DNA of 64,000 bases, from assembly GCF_943737005.1 (NCBI RefSeq), contig NZ_CALSFU010000001.1, positions 62,001 through 126,000 of the forward strand. The letters are read 5' to 3'. The first letter of the stretch is position 1. Every line of letters begins with the position of its first letter. The translations under genes were made by a program, and so were the position numbers. Shown here in pieces: positions 56,029 through 64,000 of this stretch. The DNA is from Achromobacter sp. Marseille-Q4962 (lineage in GTDB: Bacteria; Pseudomonadota; Gammaproteobacteria; Burkholderiales; Burkholderiaceae_B). The notes beneath the pieces are model-generated. The model had not been told where the DNA came from, did no database searches, and saw only the letters and a list, made by a program, of their open reading frames with translations.

Positions 56029-56898
56029 ATGTCTAAGCAACCTGGCCCCATTCTGCTGGCCACGGATCTCAGCTCGCGCGGCGACCGCGCCCTGGACCGG
56101 GCGCTGCAACTGGCGCAAGAACTGGATCGCCCCCTGATCGTGCTGCACGTCATGGAAGCGCAAGGGCAGACCGCCCGCCTCACCACGCCTGTCTGGCGCC
56201 GCCTGTCTCCTGACCACAAGGCCCTGGCCGAGCGCGAGCTGGCCGAAGACCTGGCCGGCGCCAAGGTGCGCACCGAAGTGGTGGTGGTGTCCGGCGATCC
56301 GCTCGCGCAGATCATGGCCACCGCCGACAGCTACGGCTGTTCGCTCATCGTGACCGGCATCGCGCGCGACGAAACGCTGGGCCGCCTGCTGCTGGGCACC
56401 ACGGTCGAGAAACTGGTGCGCAAGGCGAGCCAGCCGGTGCTCATCGTCAAGACGCGGCCGCGCAAGCCGTACCGCGACGTGCTGGTCGCCACCGACTTCT
56501 CGGAAGGCTCGCGCGAGGCCCTGCGCGCGGCGCTGGACCTGGTGCCCAACGCCGACCTGACCCTGTTCCATGCCTACGACGTGCCGTTCCACGGCAAGCG
56601 CGCCCCGGAAGAAGCCGTGGTGCGCAGCTTCCACAAGGCGGCCGAGCAGGAGTCGCACGCGTTCCTCGCCGCCACGCCCGAGCTGTCCGGCAAGCCGGCG
56701 CCCAAGGTGGTGCTCGAATGCGGCCAGCCCGAAACCGTGCTCTCGGAGTATTCGTTCACCCACCGCTCCGACCTGGTGGTGACGGGCACGCACGGCCGCA
56801 CGGGCATCCTGCGCACGGCGATCGGCAGCGTGGCCGAGCGCCTGCTCGAATCGCTGCCCAGCGACGTGCTGATCGTGCGGCTCACCACCGAAGAGTAG
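56029..56898 (+). CDS. Tandem universal stress protein (two Usp domains)
   Basis: This stress protein of 289 aa is built from two Usp domains. Domain 1 (residues 1-145) has ILLATDLSSRGDRALDRALQ. Domain 2 (from about 147) has DVLVATDFSEGSREALRAAL and the ATP-binding motif GTHGRTGILRTAIGSVAERL; the first domain has a weaker form of that motif. Such tandem proteins support survival under low oxygen or energy stress in pseudomonads and mycobacteria. An FNR/ANR-type promoter upstream predicts induction under oxygen limitation. It is convergent with ampG. Confidence 0.93.
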   Translation: MSKQPGPILLATDLSSRGDRALDRALQLAQELDRPLIVLHVMEAQGQTARLTTPVWRRLSPDHKALAERELAEDLAGAKVRTEVVVVSGDPLAQIMATADSYGCSLIVTGIARDETLGRLLLGTTVEKLVRKASQPVLIVKTRPRKPYRDVLVATDFSEGSREALRAALDLVPNADLTLFHAYDVPFHGKRAPEEAVVRSFHKAAEQESHAFLAATPELSGKPAPKVVLECGQPETVLSEYSFTHRSDLVVTGTHGRTGILRTAIGSVAERLLESLPSDVLIVRLTTEE

Positions 56899-56931
56899 CC
56901 GCGGCGGACCGCGCCACGCACGGGGCGGGGC

Positions 56932-58212
56932 TCAGTCCTCGCCCTCGCGCACCATGGCTTCGATGCGCCCGCGCAAGGCGTGCAGCAGCAGCAGGCCGGG
57001 CACGGCGATCGCCACCGTCACCAGGAAGAAACCGGGCCAGCCCAGCTCCTGCACCAGCGGCGGCGTGAGCGGCCCGGCCAGGTACGTGCGGCCCACGGCC
57101 GATAGCCCCGACAGCAGCGCGAACTGCGTGGCCGAGAAACGCTGCCGGCACAGCGCCATCAGCAGGCCCACGAAGGCGGCCGTGCCCAGGCCGCCGCAGA
57201 GGTTCTCCAGCCCCACGCCGGCGGCCATCAGCCACAGGTTGCGGGGGCTGACGGCGATCAGCCAGTACGCCAGGTTCGACACGCCCTGCAGCACCCCGAA
57301 GCACATCAGCGAACGGTACAGGCTCCAGCGCGCCATGACGGCGCCCCCGGCCAGCGCGCCCACAATGGTGGCCGCGATGCCCATGACCTTGTTCACCGCC
57401 CCCACCTCGGTCGGCGTATAGCCGGCGCCGCGCAGCAGGAAGGTGGTGGACAGCGCGCCCGCGAAAGCGTCGCCCAGTTTGTACAGCACGATGAGCAGCA
57501 GCACCGCCAGCGCGCCGCGCCGGCTGAAGAACTCCGACAGCGGCTCCACCACCGCTTCGCGCAGGCGGCGTGGCGCCAGCGCCACGTGGTCGGGCTCCGG
57601 CGCGGCCAGCGTCGCCAGCGCGCACAGCAGCATGAACACGCCCATCAACACGTAGGTGCGGCCCCAGCCCAGCGGCGGCACGAGCACGTGCTCGCCCCAA
57701 TGCAGGCCGCTGTCGGCCAGGATGAAGGCCAGCCCCCCGGAGACGATCATCGCCAGCCGGTAGCCCAACACCTTGACCGCCGCCCCGGCGCCGCGCTCTT
57801 CCTTGTGCAGGACGTCGGTGCAGTATGCATCGAAGGCGATGTCCTGCGTGGCCGACAGGAAGGCCACCAGCAGCCCCAGCAGGGCCAGCGGCTTGAGCGC
57901 CTCCGACGGCGACAGCAGCCCCATCACCATGATGGTCAACGCCAGCAGCGCCTGCGTCACCAGCATCCAGCCGCGCCGGCGTCCCAGCACCGGCGGCACG
58001 TAGCGGTCCACCAGGGGCGCCCAGAGGAACTTGAGGGTATAGGCCGAACCGACCAGGGTGAGGAAACCGATTTCCTGCAGCGGCACGCCCTCCACGGTGG
58101 CCCAGGCCTGCAAGGTGCTGCCCGACAGGGCCAGCGGCAGCCCGCTGGCGAAACCCAGCACCAGCAGGGGCGCGACGCGCGGACTCGTATAGACGTTCAG
58201 TACTGCGGAAAT
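56932..58212 (-). CDS. ampG: Muropeptide permease AmpG, probable ATT start
   Basis: AmpG is a major-facilitator transporter that brings anhydromuropeptides from the periplasm for cell-wall recycling, and it affects beta-lactamase induction. It has 12 or more membrane segments. The family motif LVLGFASGLPLALSGSTLQA is at the N-terminus, then FLWAPLVDRY and SATQDIAFDAYCTDVL. A GTG at 58161 would begin inside the first membrane helix. In-frame upstream there is no ATG, GTG or TTG, but an ATT at 58212 sits six bases after GGGAG and gives 426 aa with a short cytoplasmic lead. CTG at 58200 is another option. Confidence 0.88.
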   Translation of the reverse strand: MSAVLNVYTSPRVAPLLVLGFASGLPLALSGSTLQAWATVEGVPLQEIGFLTLVGSAYTLKFLWAPLVDRYVPPVLGRRRGWMLVTQALLALTIMVMGLLSPSEALKPLALLGLLVAFLSATQDIAFDAYCTDVLHKEERGAGAAVKVLGYRLAMIVSGGLAFILADSGLHWGEHVLVPPLGWGRTYVLMGVFMLLCALATLAAPEPDHVALAPRRLREAVVEPLSEFFSRRGALAVLLLIVLYKLGDAFAGALSTTFLLRGAGYTPTEVGAVNKVMGIAATIVGALAGGAVMARWSLYRSLMCFGVLQGVSNLAYWLIAVSPRNLWLMAAGVGLENLCGGLGTAAFVGLLMALCRQRFSATQFALLSGLSAVGRTYLAGPLTPPLVQELGWPGFFLVTVAIAVPGLLLLHALRGRIEAMVREGED

Positions 58213-58296
58213 GGCGGTCTCCCGATGCGTGGCCCGGCCGGGGGCGGCGGGCTTGGGGCATTGTAGGGCAGCGGCCGGGCCGGGCCCGGCCCGCCT

Positions 58297-58908
58297 TCAG
58301 GACGCGAAGCGGTACACGGCCAGCGTGCTGCGCCAGCCCGGGAGCACGCGCACCTCGCGCCCCTCGTTGAAGGTGGCGCGCTCCAGGATGCGCAGACCCA
58401 GGTCGGCGGCCAGCCGCTCGAAGTCGCGCAGCGTGCACAGGTGGATGTTCGGCGTGTTGTACCACTGGTAGGGCATCTGCCCGGTGACGGGCATGCGTCC
58501 GCGCAGGATGGACCAGCCGTGCGGCCAGTAGCCGAAGTTGGGAAACGACACCACGCCGTAGCGCGCCACCCGCGCCATCTCGCGCAGGATGTGCTCGGTG
58601 CGGTGCATGGACTGCAGCGTCTGCGACAGCACCACCGTGTCGAACTGCGCGTCGTCGAAGAGCGCCAGCCCGTCTTCCAGGTTCTGCTGGATGACTTCGA
58701 CGCCGCGCCGCACGCAGGCGATGACGCAGTCGTCGTCCAGTTCCACGCCCGCGCCGCGCACCTGGCGATGGTCGCGCAGATGCGCGAGCAGGGCGCCGTC
58801 GCCGCAGCCCAGGTCCAGCACGCGGCTGCCCGGCTCTATCCAGCCGGCGATGCGGGCCAGGTCGGGCCGCAGCGCGCCGGCGGCGGGGCTCAGAGTTGCG
58901 GAAGTCAT
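58297..58908 (-). CDS. metW: Methionine biosynthesis protein MetW
   Basis: MetW is a methyltransferase-fold protein of 203 aa that pairs with Met[17 protein letters not shown] is the SAM-type motif, and the MetW signature is [19 protein letters not shown] followed by [15 protein letters not shown]. In beta-proteobacteria MetW partners MetX and is needed for full acyltransferase activity. The start overlaps the metX stop by four bases. ampG follows after 84 bases. Confidence 0.94.
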   Translation of the reverse strand: MTSATLSPAAGALRPDLARIAGWIEPGSRVLDLGCGDGALLAHLRDHRQVRGAGVELDDDCVIACVRRGVEVIQQNLEDGLALFDDAQFDTVVLSQTLQSMHRTEHILREMARVARYGVVSFPNFGYWPHGWSILRGRMPVTGQMPYQWYNTPNIHLCTLRDFERLAADLGLRILERATFNEGREVRVLPGWRSTLAVYRFAS

Positions 58909-60137
58909 GCGGGGCTTTCTCCGGTCAGGGCCGCGCCGGCGAGCCCCAGCTCGCGGGCGATGCGCTCGTAATAGCCGCGCACCACCGCGTGGTAGCGCGC
59001 GTCGTCCAGCAGGAAGGCGTCGTGGCCGTGCGGCGCGTCGATTTCTGCGTAGGTGACGGGCCGGGCGTTCTTGAGCAGGGCGCGGACGATCTCGCGCGAA
59101 CGCTCGGGCGGAAAGCGCCAGTCCGTGGAAAACGACACCAGCAGGAAATCGGCCTGCGCCGGCGCCAGCGCGCGCGCCAGGTCGCCGCCGGTGTTGCGCG
59201 CCGGATCGAAGTAGTCCAGCGCGCGGGTGATGAGCAGATAGGTGTTGGCGTCGAAGTAGCGGGTGAACTTCTCGCCCTGGTAGCGCAGGTACGACTCGAC
59301 CTCGAACTCCACGTCATAGCCGTAGCGGTACGCGCCGTTCTCGGCGGGCGCGCGCTGCGCGCGCCCGAACTTCTCGGCCATGTCGTCGTCGGACAGGTAC
59401 GTGATGTGGCCGATCATGCGCGCCACCGACAGGCCGCGGCGCGGCACCGCGCCGTGCGCGTAATAGTCGCCGCCGTGGAAATCCGGGTCGGTGATGATGG
59501 CACGCCGCGCCACCTCGTTAAAGCCGATGTTCTGCGCCGACAGGCGCGGCGTGCTGGCGATCACCACGCAATGCGCCACCCGCCGCGGCAGCGTGATGGC
59601 CCAGCTCAATGCCTGCATGCCGCCCAGCGAGCCGCCCATGACGGCGGCAAAGCGCTCGATGCCGAAGTGGTCGGCCACGCGGGCCTGCGCGCGCACCCAG
59701 TCTTCGACCGTCAGCACCGGAAAGGCCGCGCCCCAGGGCTTGCCGGTTTCCGGATTGATCGACGCCGGGCCGGTGGAGCCGAAGCACGATCCGAGGTTGT
59801 TGACGCCGATCACGAAGTAGACGTTGGTGTCCACCGGCTTGCCCGGGCCCACCATGTTGTCCCACCAGCCCACGTCGGCCGGGTTGCCTGCCGCCCGGCC
59901 CGCCACGTGATGCGAGGCGTTGAGCGCGTGGCAGATCAGCACGGCGTTGCTGCGCTCGGCGTTCAGCGTGCCATAGGTTTCGACCGCGAGTTCGTAGGAC
60001 GCGAGCGATTGCCCGCTTGCCAGCGGCAGCGGTTCGTCAAAGCGGAGGAAGGTGGGAGAAACCAGGCCGACGGAGCCGGGTTCGGGAGCAAGGGCGTGGG
60101 CCGGTTCGCCGGCCAGATTCAGGGCAGGAGTGGTCAT
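58905..60137 (-). CDS. metX: Homoserine O-acyltransferase MetX
   Basis: MetX acylates homoserine with acetyl- or succinyl-CoA in methionine synthesis; 410 aa. It has the alpha/beta-hydrolase nucleophile elbow [13 protein letters not shown] with the catalytic Ser, and the Asp and His of the triad in the C-terminal part (DWRFPP and [10 protein letters not shown]). The family stretch [12 protein letters not shown] is present. In many beta-proteobacteria MetX is in fact a succinyltransferase; sequence does not settle it for me. The ATG at 60137 follows an AGAGG site; a 13-codon longer frame is rejected. An extended -10 promoter lies about 75 bases upstream. Confidence 0.95.
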   Translation of the reverse strand: MTTPALNLAGEPAHALAPEPGSVGLVSPTFLRFDEPLPLASGQSLASYELAVETYGTLNAERSNAVLICHALNASHHVAGRAAGNPADVGWWDNMVGPGKPVDTNVYFVIGVNNLGSCFGSTGPASINPETGKPWGAAFPVLTVEDWVRAQARVADHFGIERFAAVMGGSLGGMQALSWAITLPRRVAHCVVIASTPRLSAQNIGFNEVARRAIITDPDFHGGDYYAHGAVPRRGLSVARMIGHITYLSDDDMAEKFGRAQRAPAENGAYRYGYDVEFEVESYLRYQGEKFTRYFDANTYLLITRALDYFDPARNTGGDLARALAPAQADFLLVSFSTDWRFPPERSREIVRALLKNARPVTYAEIDAPHGHDAFLLDDARYHAVVRGYYERIARELGLAGAALTGESPA

Positions 60138-60213
60138 TCGGACCTCTTTAGCTGGATTTATTGGCGGCGCCCGCAAGCGGATCAGGCAAATCGGCGCCGA
60201 TGTGACAGCGGGG

Positions 60214-60222
60214 ATTCTAGCA
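60214..60222 (-). promoter_or_regulatory. Extended -10 promoter of metXW
   Basis: On the minus strand TGC-TAGAAT is an extended -10 element; no good -35 box is seen, as is common with TGn promoters. The predicted leader is about 70 bases and shows no SAM riboswitch. Confidence 0.5.
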
Positions 60223-60251
60223 CTTCGGCGCGGGCCCGGCCGCCCGCTCCG

Positions 60252-61019
60252 TCATGGCCGCGCTCCGCCGCCCGCTTCCCAGGGCTCGTGGCCCAGGTAC
60301 TCGTAGCGCTCGGTATTGACGCGGGAAATGCGCCATTCGACCGGCTGGCGGTTGTAGGAGTAAGCCACGCGGCGGATCTCCAGCAGCGCGCCGCCCTCCT
60401 CCACGCCCAGCCAGCGGGCATGGGCGCGGTCGGCAAGGCAGGTGCGCAGCCGCTCGTCGGTGGCGATGACGTTCACGCCGAACACGTCCTGGTAGAGCGC
60501 GTACAGCGTGCTGGGGCGGTCGCGCAGATGGGCTTCCGTCATGCCCGGAAAGCGCGTCTCGGGCAGGCAGATGTCGTCCACCAGCACCACGTCGCCGTTG
60601 AGCGTGAGCAGGTTGGTGAACTCGAACATATAGGCGCTGGCCGGAAGGTTGAGCTTCTCGCGGGCCAGCGCCGTGGCGCGCGTGCGCCGGAAGCGCAGCA
60701 GTTCGGTCGACGGATAGGCTTTGCTGCCGTCTTGCCGCAGGATGCGGAAGAACTTGAAGAAATGATGATTGCGCGTATGCGCCGCCACATAGGTGCCGCG
60801 CCCCTGGTGCCGCACGAGGATGTTCTCGGCGGCCAGTTCGTCGATGGCCTTGCGCAACGTGCCGATGGACACGCCGAACCGCTCGGCAAGCTGCTTTTCC
60901 GGCGGGATGGCCTCGCCCTGTTTCCATTCTCCCTGCGCCAGCGCGGCCAGCACCGCCTGCTTGACCTGCTGATACAGGGGGCTGCCCAAAGGCACCGTCG
61001 ACGAAAGGCTGATGTTCAT
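60252..61019 (-). CDS. GntR-family regulator with UTRA domain
   Basis: This HutC-subfamily regulator has 255 aa. The winged helix is LYQQVKQAVLAALAQGEWKQ, EKQLAERFGVSIGTLRKAID, then the UTRA ligand-binding domain from about residue 90 to the end. The start MNISLSS at 61019 is preferred over a longer frame to 61187. It is divergent from suyA; a strong promoter for suyA lies between them, so it likely represses the sulfolactate genes, with the substrate or an intermediate as the inducer. This role is inferred from position. Confidence 0.9.
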   Translation of the reverse strand: MNISLSSTVPLGSPLYQQVKQAVLAALAQGEWKQGEAIPPEKQLAERFGVSIGTLRKAIDELAAENILVRHQGRGTYVAAHTRNHHFFKFFRILRQDGSKAYPSTELLRFRRTRATALAREKLNLPASAYMFEFTNLLTLNGDVVLVDDICLPETRFPGMTEAHLRDRPSTLYALYQDVFGVNVIATDERLRTCLADRAHARWLGVEEGGALLEIRRVAYSYNRQPVEWRISRVNTERYEYLGHEPWEAGGGARP

Positions 61020-61106
61020 TGAGACGCTTCGCGATGTTCGGGAAGGCACAGTGTAGCGGCGCGGACGAGTCGCGCTCAAGTCATACAATTCATCTATATG
61101 ATTTAG

Positions 61107-61135
61107 TTGACATGCCCATGCGCCCGACCTAAGAT
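61107..61135 (+). promoter_or_regulatory. Strong sigma-70 promoter of suyAB
   Basis: TTGACA (61107-61112), a 17-base spacer and TAAGAT (61130-61135) form a near-consensus promoter. The AT-rich stretch TCATA-N11-TATGA (61081-61101) just upstream is a possible operator for the divergent GntR protein. Confidence 0.75.
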
Positions 61136-61191
61136 GGCCTGACCAACGGCAGCGCGTCCGCCCGGACGCGCCGGAAGAGGAGACCAAGACA

Positions 61192-61473
61192 ATGATTCAC
61201 GCCGTATTGCATGACGCCAAGGACACGGTGGCGGTCGCCGTGGTGGAAGGACTGACAGCGGGCACCGAACTCAACGCCTGGATCATGGACGAAGACCGCA
61301 TCATCCACGTGCGGGCCGCGCAGGACATTCCCATCGGCCACAAGGTGGCGCTCAAGGACATGGCCGTGGGCGACACGGTCTACAAGTACGGGGCCGACAT
61401 CGGCCGCGTGGTCGCGCCCATCAAGGCGGGCGAGCACGCCCACGTGCACAACATCAAGACCAAGCGCTGGTAA
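61192..61473 (+). CDS. suyA: (2R)-sulfolactate sulfo-lyase small subunit SuyA
   Basis: SuyA is the small subunit of an enzyme that splits 3-sulfolactate into pyruvate and sulfite; 93 aa. It is the stand-alone SAF domain of the UxaA (altronate/galactarate dehydratase) family. NAWIMDEDRIIHVRAAQDIP and GHKVALKDMAVGD are typical, and the conserved stretch VYKYGADIGRVVAPIKAGEH near the C-terminus resembles the dehydratase N-domain. It is followed 26 bases later by the large subunit. An altronate-type dehydratase cannot be fully excluded, but the split subunits and neighbours favour sulfolactate. Confidence 0.88.
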   Translation: MIHAVLHDAKDTVAVAVVEGLTAGTELNAWIMDEDRIIHVRAAQDIPIGHKVALKDMAVGDTVYKYGADIGRVVAPIKAGEHAHVHNIKTKRW

Positions 61474-61499
61474 GCCCTCACCCGTAAGGAAGAATCCCC

Positions 61500-62675
61500 A
61501 TGTCCGTCATCAACGCCTCCACCACTTTCCAGGGCTACCGCCGCGACAACGGCCGCGTCGGCGTGCGCAACCACGTCATCGTGCTGCCCGTGGACGATAT
61601 CTCCAACGCCGCGGCCGAAGCCGTGGCCAACAACATCAAGGGCACGCTCGCCCTGCCCCACCCCTACGGCCGGCTGCAGTTCGGCGAAGACCTGGAGCTG
61701 CATTTCCGCACGCTCATCGGAACGGGCTGCAACCCCAACGTGGCCGCCGTGGTGGTCATCGGCATCGAAGAAGGCTGGACCCGGCGCGTGGTCGACGGCA
61801 TCGCCGCCACCGGCAAGCCGGTATCGGGCTTCAGCATCGAGCTGCACGGCGACCACGACACCATCATGCGCGCCTCGCGGCAGGCCAAGGAATATGTGCA
61901 CTACGCCACCGCGCTCTCGCGCACCGAATGCCCGATTTCCGAACTCTGGGTCTCCACCAAGTGCGGCGAATCCGACACCACCTCGGGCTGCGGCGCCAAC
62001 CCCACGGTGGGCAACGCCTTCGACAAGCTCTACGCGCTGGGCAACACGCTGGTGTTCGGCGAAACCTCGGAACTCACCGGCGGCGAGCACATCGTGGCCG
62101 AGCGCTGCGCCAATGACGCCGTGCGCGAGCGGTTCATGTTCATGTTCAACCGCTACCAGGCCATGATCGACCGCTGGAAGACCAGCGATCTTTCCGAATC
62201 GCAGCCCACCAAGGGCAACATCGCCGGCGGCCTCACCACCATCGAGGAAAAGGCGCTGGGCAACATCCAGAAAATCGGCAGGAAGTGCCGCGTCGACGGC
62301 GTGCTGGACAAGGCCGAGACGCCCGACGGGCCGGGGCTGTGGTTCATGGATTCGTCGTCGGCCGCGGCCGAGATGGTCACACTGTGCGCGGCCTCGGGAT
62401 ATGCGGTGCATTTCTTTCCCACGGGCCAGGGCAACGTCATCGGCAATCCCATCCTGCCCGTCATCAAGATCTGCGCCAACCCGCGCACGGTGCGCACCAT
62501 GTCGGAACACATCGACGTGGACACCAGCGGCCTGCTGCAGCGCGAAATCGACCTGGACCAGGCCGGCGACAAGCTGCTGGCCTGCATGCTGGCCACCGCC
62601 AACGGCCGCTGGACGGCGGCCGAGGCCCTGGGCCACCGCGAGTTCGTGCTCACGCGCATCTTCGAAAGCGCTTGA
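61500..62675 (+). CDS. suyB: (2R)-sulfolactate sulfo-lyase large subunit SuyB
   Basis: SuyB is the catalytic subunit of the sulfo-lyase, 391 aa. It matches the UxaA C-terminal domain, with [27 protein letters not shown] and [20 protein letters not shown], whose Cys and Asp/Asn residues are likely metal ligands for iron. The [14 protein letters not shown] form differs from the CGGSDGFSGI form of altronate dehydratases, which supports SuyB. The first residues of the family ([19 protein letters not shown]) are intact. A perfect 10-base hairpin lies after the stop. The product sulfite would need an exporter or oxidase not seen in this window. Confidence 0.88.
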   Translation: MSVINASTTFQGYRRDNGRVGVRNHVIVLPVDDISNAAAEAVANNIKGTLALPHPYGRLQFGEDLELHFRTLIGTGCNPNVAAVVVIGIEEGWTRRVVDGIAATGKPVSGFSIELHGDHDTIMRASRQAKEYVHYATALSRTECPISELWVSTKCGESDTTSGCGANPTVGNAFDKLYALGNTLVFGETSELTGGEHIVAERCANDAVRERFMFMFNRYQAMIDRWKTSDLSESQPTKGNIAGGLTTIEEKALGNIQKIGRKCRVDGVLDKAETPDGPGLWFMDSSSAAAEMVTLCAASGYAVHFFPTGQGNVIGNPILPVIKICANPRTVRTMSEHIDVDTSGLLQREIDLDQAGDKLLACMLATANGRWTAAEALGHREFVLTRIFESA

Positions 62676-62679
62676 GCCC

Positions 62680-62702
62680 GCGGGCCGCGCCACGCGGCCC
62701 GC
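62680..62702 (+). repeat. 10-bp perfect hairpin between suyB and the Bug gene
   Basis: GCGGGCCGCG (62680-62689) and CGCGGCCCGC (62693-62702) pair around a 3-base loop, four bases after the suyB stop. No T-run follows. It could lower expression of the downstream genes or protect the suyAB message. Confidence 0.55.
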
Positions 62703-62793
62703 CATCCGCCACGCCACCACCAGACCCGGGCGCGAGCCCCAGCGGTACGGGCGCATGCATTCCTACCCGGGCGCCCCCCAAGGAGGAAGAGAA

Positions 62794-63804
62794 ATGAGTC
62801 ACGAACAACCGCAACACCCGCTGTCCGCCCGGCGGCGCGTGCTGGCCGCGCTGGGCGCGGCCGGCGCCTGCGCCCTGGCGCCCTGGCAGCGCGCGCTGGC
62901 GAAAAAAAGCGCCTGGCCGGACCGTCCCATCAATTATGTGGTGCCCTTTCCTCCCGGCGGCCTGACCGACGTGGCCGCGCGCCAGGTGGGCAAGGCGCTG
63001 GGCGACGCCGAGCGCTGGAACGTGGTGGTCGAAAACAAACCCGGCGGCAGCGCGAACATCGGGGCGGCCCACGTCTCGCACGCCGCCCCGGACGGCTACA
63101 CCTGGCTGGCCATCACGCTTTCGCACGCGGCCAACGCCACGCTTTTCACCGGCAAGGCCGGCTACGACCTGCTGCGCGACCTGACGCCCGTGGCCGGCCT
63201 GGCGTCTTCGCCCATCATGGTGGTGGTCAATGCCAAGAGCGGCATCCGCAGCATGGAAGACCTGGCGCGCGCCGCCAGGGCCAAGTCGCTGTCGGCCGGC
63301 TCCAGCGGCAACGGCACGCCGCCGCACCTCACCCTGGCGCTCTACCAGAAGCTCACCGGGCTCAAGCTCATGCACGTACCGTACAAGGGCGGCGCGCCCT
63401 CGCTCACCGATCTCATCGGCGGACACCTGGACGTGGTGTTCTCCAACTACCCCGAGTCGCTGGCGCACGTGAAGAGCGGCGCGCTGCGCGCGCTGGCCAT
63501 CACCACGCGCGAACGCAGCGCCGACCTGCCCGACGTGCCCACCGTGGCGCAGGCGGGGCTGCCCGATCTCATCGTCGAGAACTTCACCGGCGTGATGATG
63601 CCCGCGCGCACGCCGCCGGAGCTTGTCGAGCGGGTCGGCGACGCCATCGTGCGGCAGCTCCGGCAGCCGGCCATGCAGCAGTCGCTGCGCCAGCTCGGCT
63701 TCGTGCCCCAGCCGCGCGGCCCCGGAGAGTTCGCGGCCTACCTGAAGTCGGAGGTGGACCGCTGGTCCAGGATCATCCGCGAAGCCAACATCCAGGTCGC
63801 CTGA
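62794..63804 (+). CDS. Bug/TctC-family receptor of the sulfolactate cluster
   Basis: This periplasmic substrate-binding protein has 336 aa. An Arg-rich start (SARRRVLAALGAAG) and hydrophobic signal end near ALAKK. The family motifs are PDRPINYVVPFPPGGLTD, ENKPGGSANIGAAH and SSGNGTPPHLTLAL. The start ATG 62794 follows AAGGAGGAAGA, an excellent ribosome site. Its place between suyB and a SlcC-like dehydrogenase suggests it binds sulfolactate or a related sulfonate. No tctA/tctB genes are visible before the window ends. Confidence 0.9.
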   Translation: MSHEQPQHPLSARRRVLAALGAAGACALAPWQRALAKKSAWPDRPINYVVPFPPGGLTDVAARQVGKALGDAERWNVVVENKPGGSANIGAAHVSHAAPDGYTWLAITLSHAANATLFTGKAGYDLLRDLTPVAGLASSPIMVVVNAKSGIRSMEDLARAARAKSLSAGSSGNGTPPHLTLALYQKLTGLKLMHVPYKGGAPSLTDLIGGHLDVVFSNYPESLAHVKSGALRALAITTRERSADLPDVPTVAQAGLPDLIVENFTGVMMPARTPPELVERVGDAIVRQLRQPAMQQSLRQLGFVPQPRGPGEFAAYLKSEVDRWSRIIREANIQVA

Positions 63805-63816
63805 AACGGAGCCGCC

Positions 63817-64000
63817 ATGCTGATCGTGATTTCCGAGTTCATGGACGAACCCGCCGTCCAGGCGCTGCGCGAGCGCTTCGAGGTGCGCTACGACCCCGGC
63901 CTGGCGGAGTCGCGCGCCGCCTTGCTCGCGGCGGCGGGCGAGGCCGACGCGCTCATCGTCCGCAACCGCAGCCGCGTAGACGCCGCGTTGCTGGCCGCCG
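63817..64000 (+). CDS. slcC: D-isomer 2-hydroxyacid dehydrogenase, SlcC-like (3' partial)
   Basis: This frame is cut by the window end after 61 residues. It starts at ATG 63817, 12 bases after the receptor gene. The visible N-terminus, VISEFMDEPAVQALRERFEV, then DPGLAESRAALLAAAGEADA and IVRNRSRVDAALLA, fits the substrate domain of the D-3-phosphoglycerate dehydrogenase family. (S)-sulfolactate dehydrogenase SlcC belongs here. Next to suyAB it would oxidise (S)-sulfolactate to sulfopyruvate, allowing conversion to the (R)-form used by SuyAB. The assignment rests on context and the short N-terminus. Confidence 0.65.
   Translation, partial: MLIVISEFMDEPAVQALRERFEVRYDPGLAESRAALLAAAGEADALIVRNRSRVDAALLAA

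Noticed and set aside
60138-60251. SAM riboswitch in front of metX
   Set aside because: The leader of about 70 bases shows no conserved SAM aptamer elements; only an extended -10 promoter is supported.
61192-62675. Altronate or galactarate dehydratase split into two genes
   Set aside because: The large subunit carries [14 protein letters not shown] rather than the CGGSDGFSGI form, and the neighbours fit sulfolactate, so SuyAB is preferred, although the families are related.

Overview
The window is GC-rich chromosomal DNA with little intergenic space. Gene families, codon use and gene order (aapJQMP, ubiE-ubiJ-ubiB, phoBR, metXW, and 'Bug' type tripartite-tricarboxylate receptors) point to a beta-proteobacterium of the Alcaligenaceae, Bordetella or Achromobacter-like. 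I saw no tRNA, rRNA, CRISPR array, prophage or intact insertion sequence. The genus is inferred from gene content, not from any search.

Left part (1-14.1 kb) is transport and catabolism. A branched-chain amino-acid-type ABC transporter (livM partial, livG, livF) runs directly into an SDR dehydrogenase, a fused 2-oxoacid dehydrogenase E1, a VOC protein, E2 and E3. This looks like one uptake-to-acyl-CoA module of unknown substrate. A lone Bug receptor faces it. The aapJQMP general amino-acid ABC operon follows on the minus strand, with strong RNA hairpins between some of its genes.

Middle part (14.3-33.1 kb) holds ftsEX, a lone cheD with a repeat tail, a fused indolepyruvate ferredoxin oxidoreductase and mutY. 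A divergent regulator/methyltransferase pair comes next, then a 60-codon remnant of an amidase gene. A vitamin B12 neighbourhood follows: metH (B12-dependent) on the minus strand, then a cobalamin riboswitch in front of a TonB receptor and a BtuF-like binding protein. thiG and thiD come after.

The 33-48.9 kb part holds a Pcm-family methyltransferase, tolC, rfaE2, a ferritin-like diiron protein and the ubiquinone genes ubiB, ubiJ and ubiE with a Tim44-like protein. phoBR follows with a convincing Pho box, and directly after it copRS and copABG with a CopR-type operator that overlaps the copS stop codon.

Right part (49-64 kb) holds serA, a LysR gene divergent from a VOC gene, the 5-oxoprolinase operon pxpBCA with a GntR regulator, and a TRIC-type channel. 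A tandem universal stress protein follows, whose promoter has the exact geometry of a class II FNR/ANR promoter. Then come ampG (apparently starting at ATT), metXW, and a sulfolactate degradation cluster (GntR, suyA, suyB, Bug receptor, start of a SlcC-like dehydrogenase) cut by the window end.

No wholly new system with a clear mechanism stands out. The best leads are the transporter/2-oxoacid dehydrogenase module, the regulatory sites at usp, cop and pho, the RNA hairpins, the amidase remnant and the ATT start of ampG.
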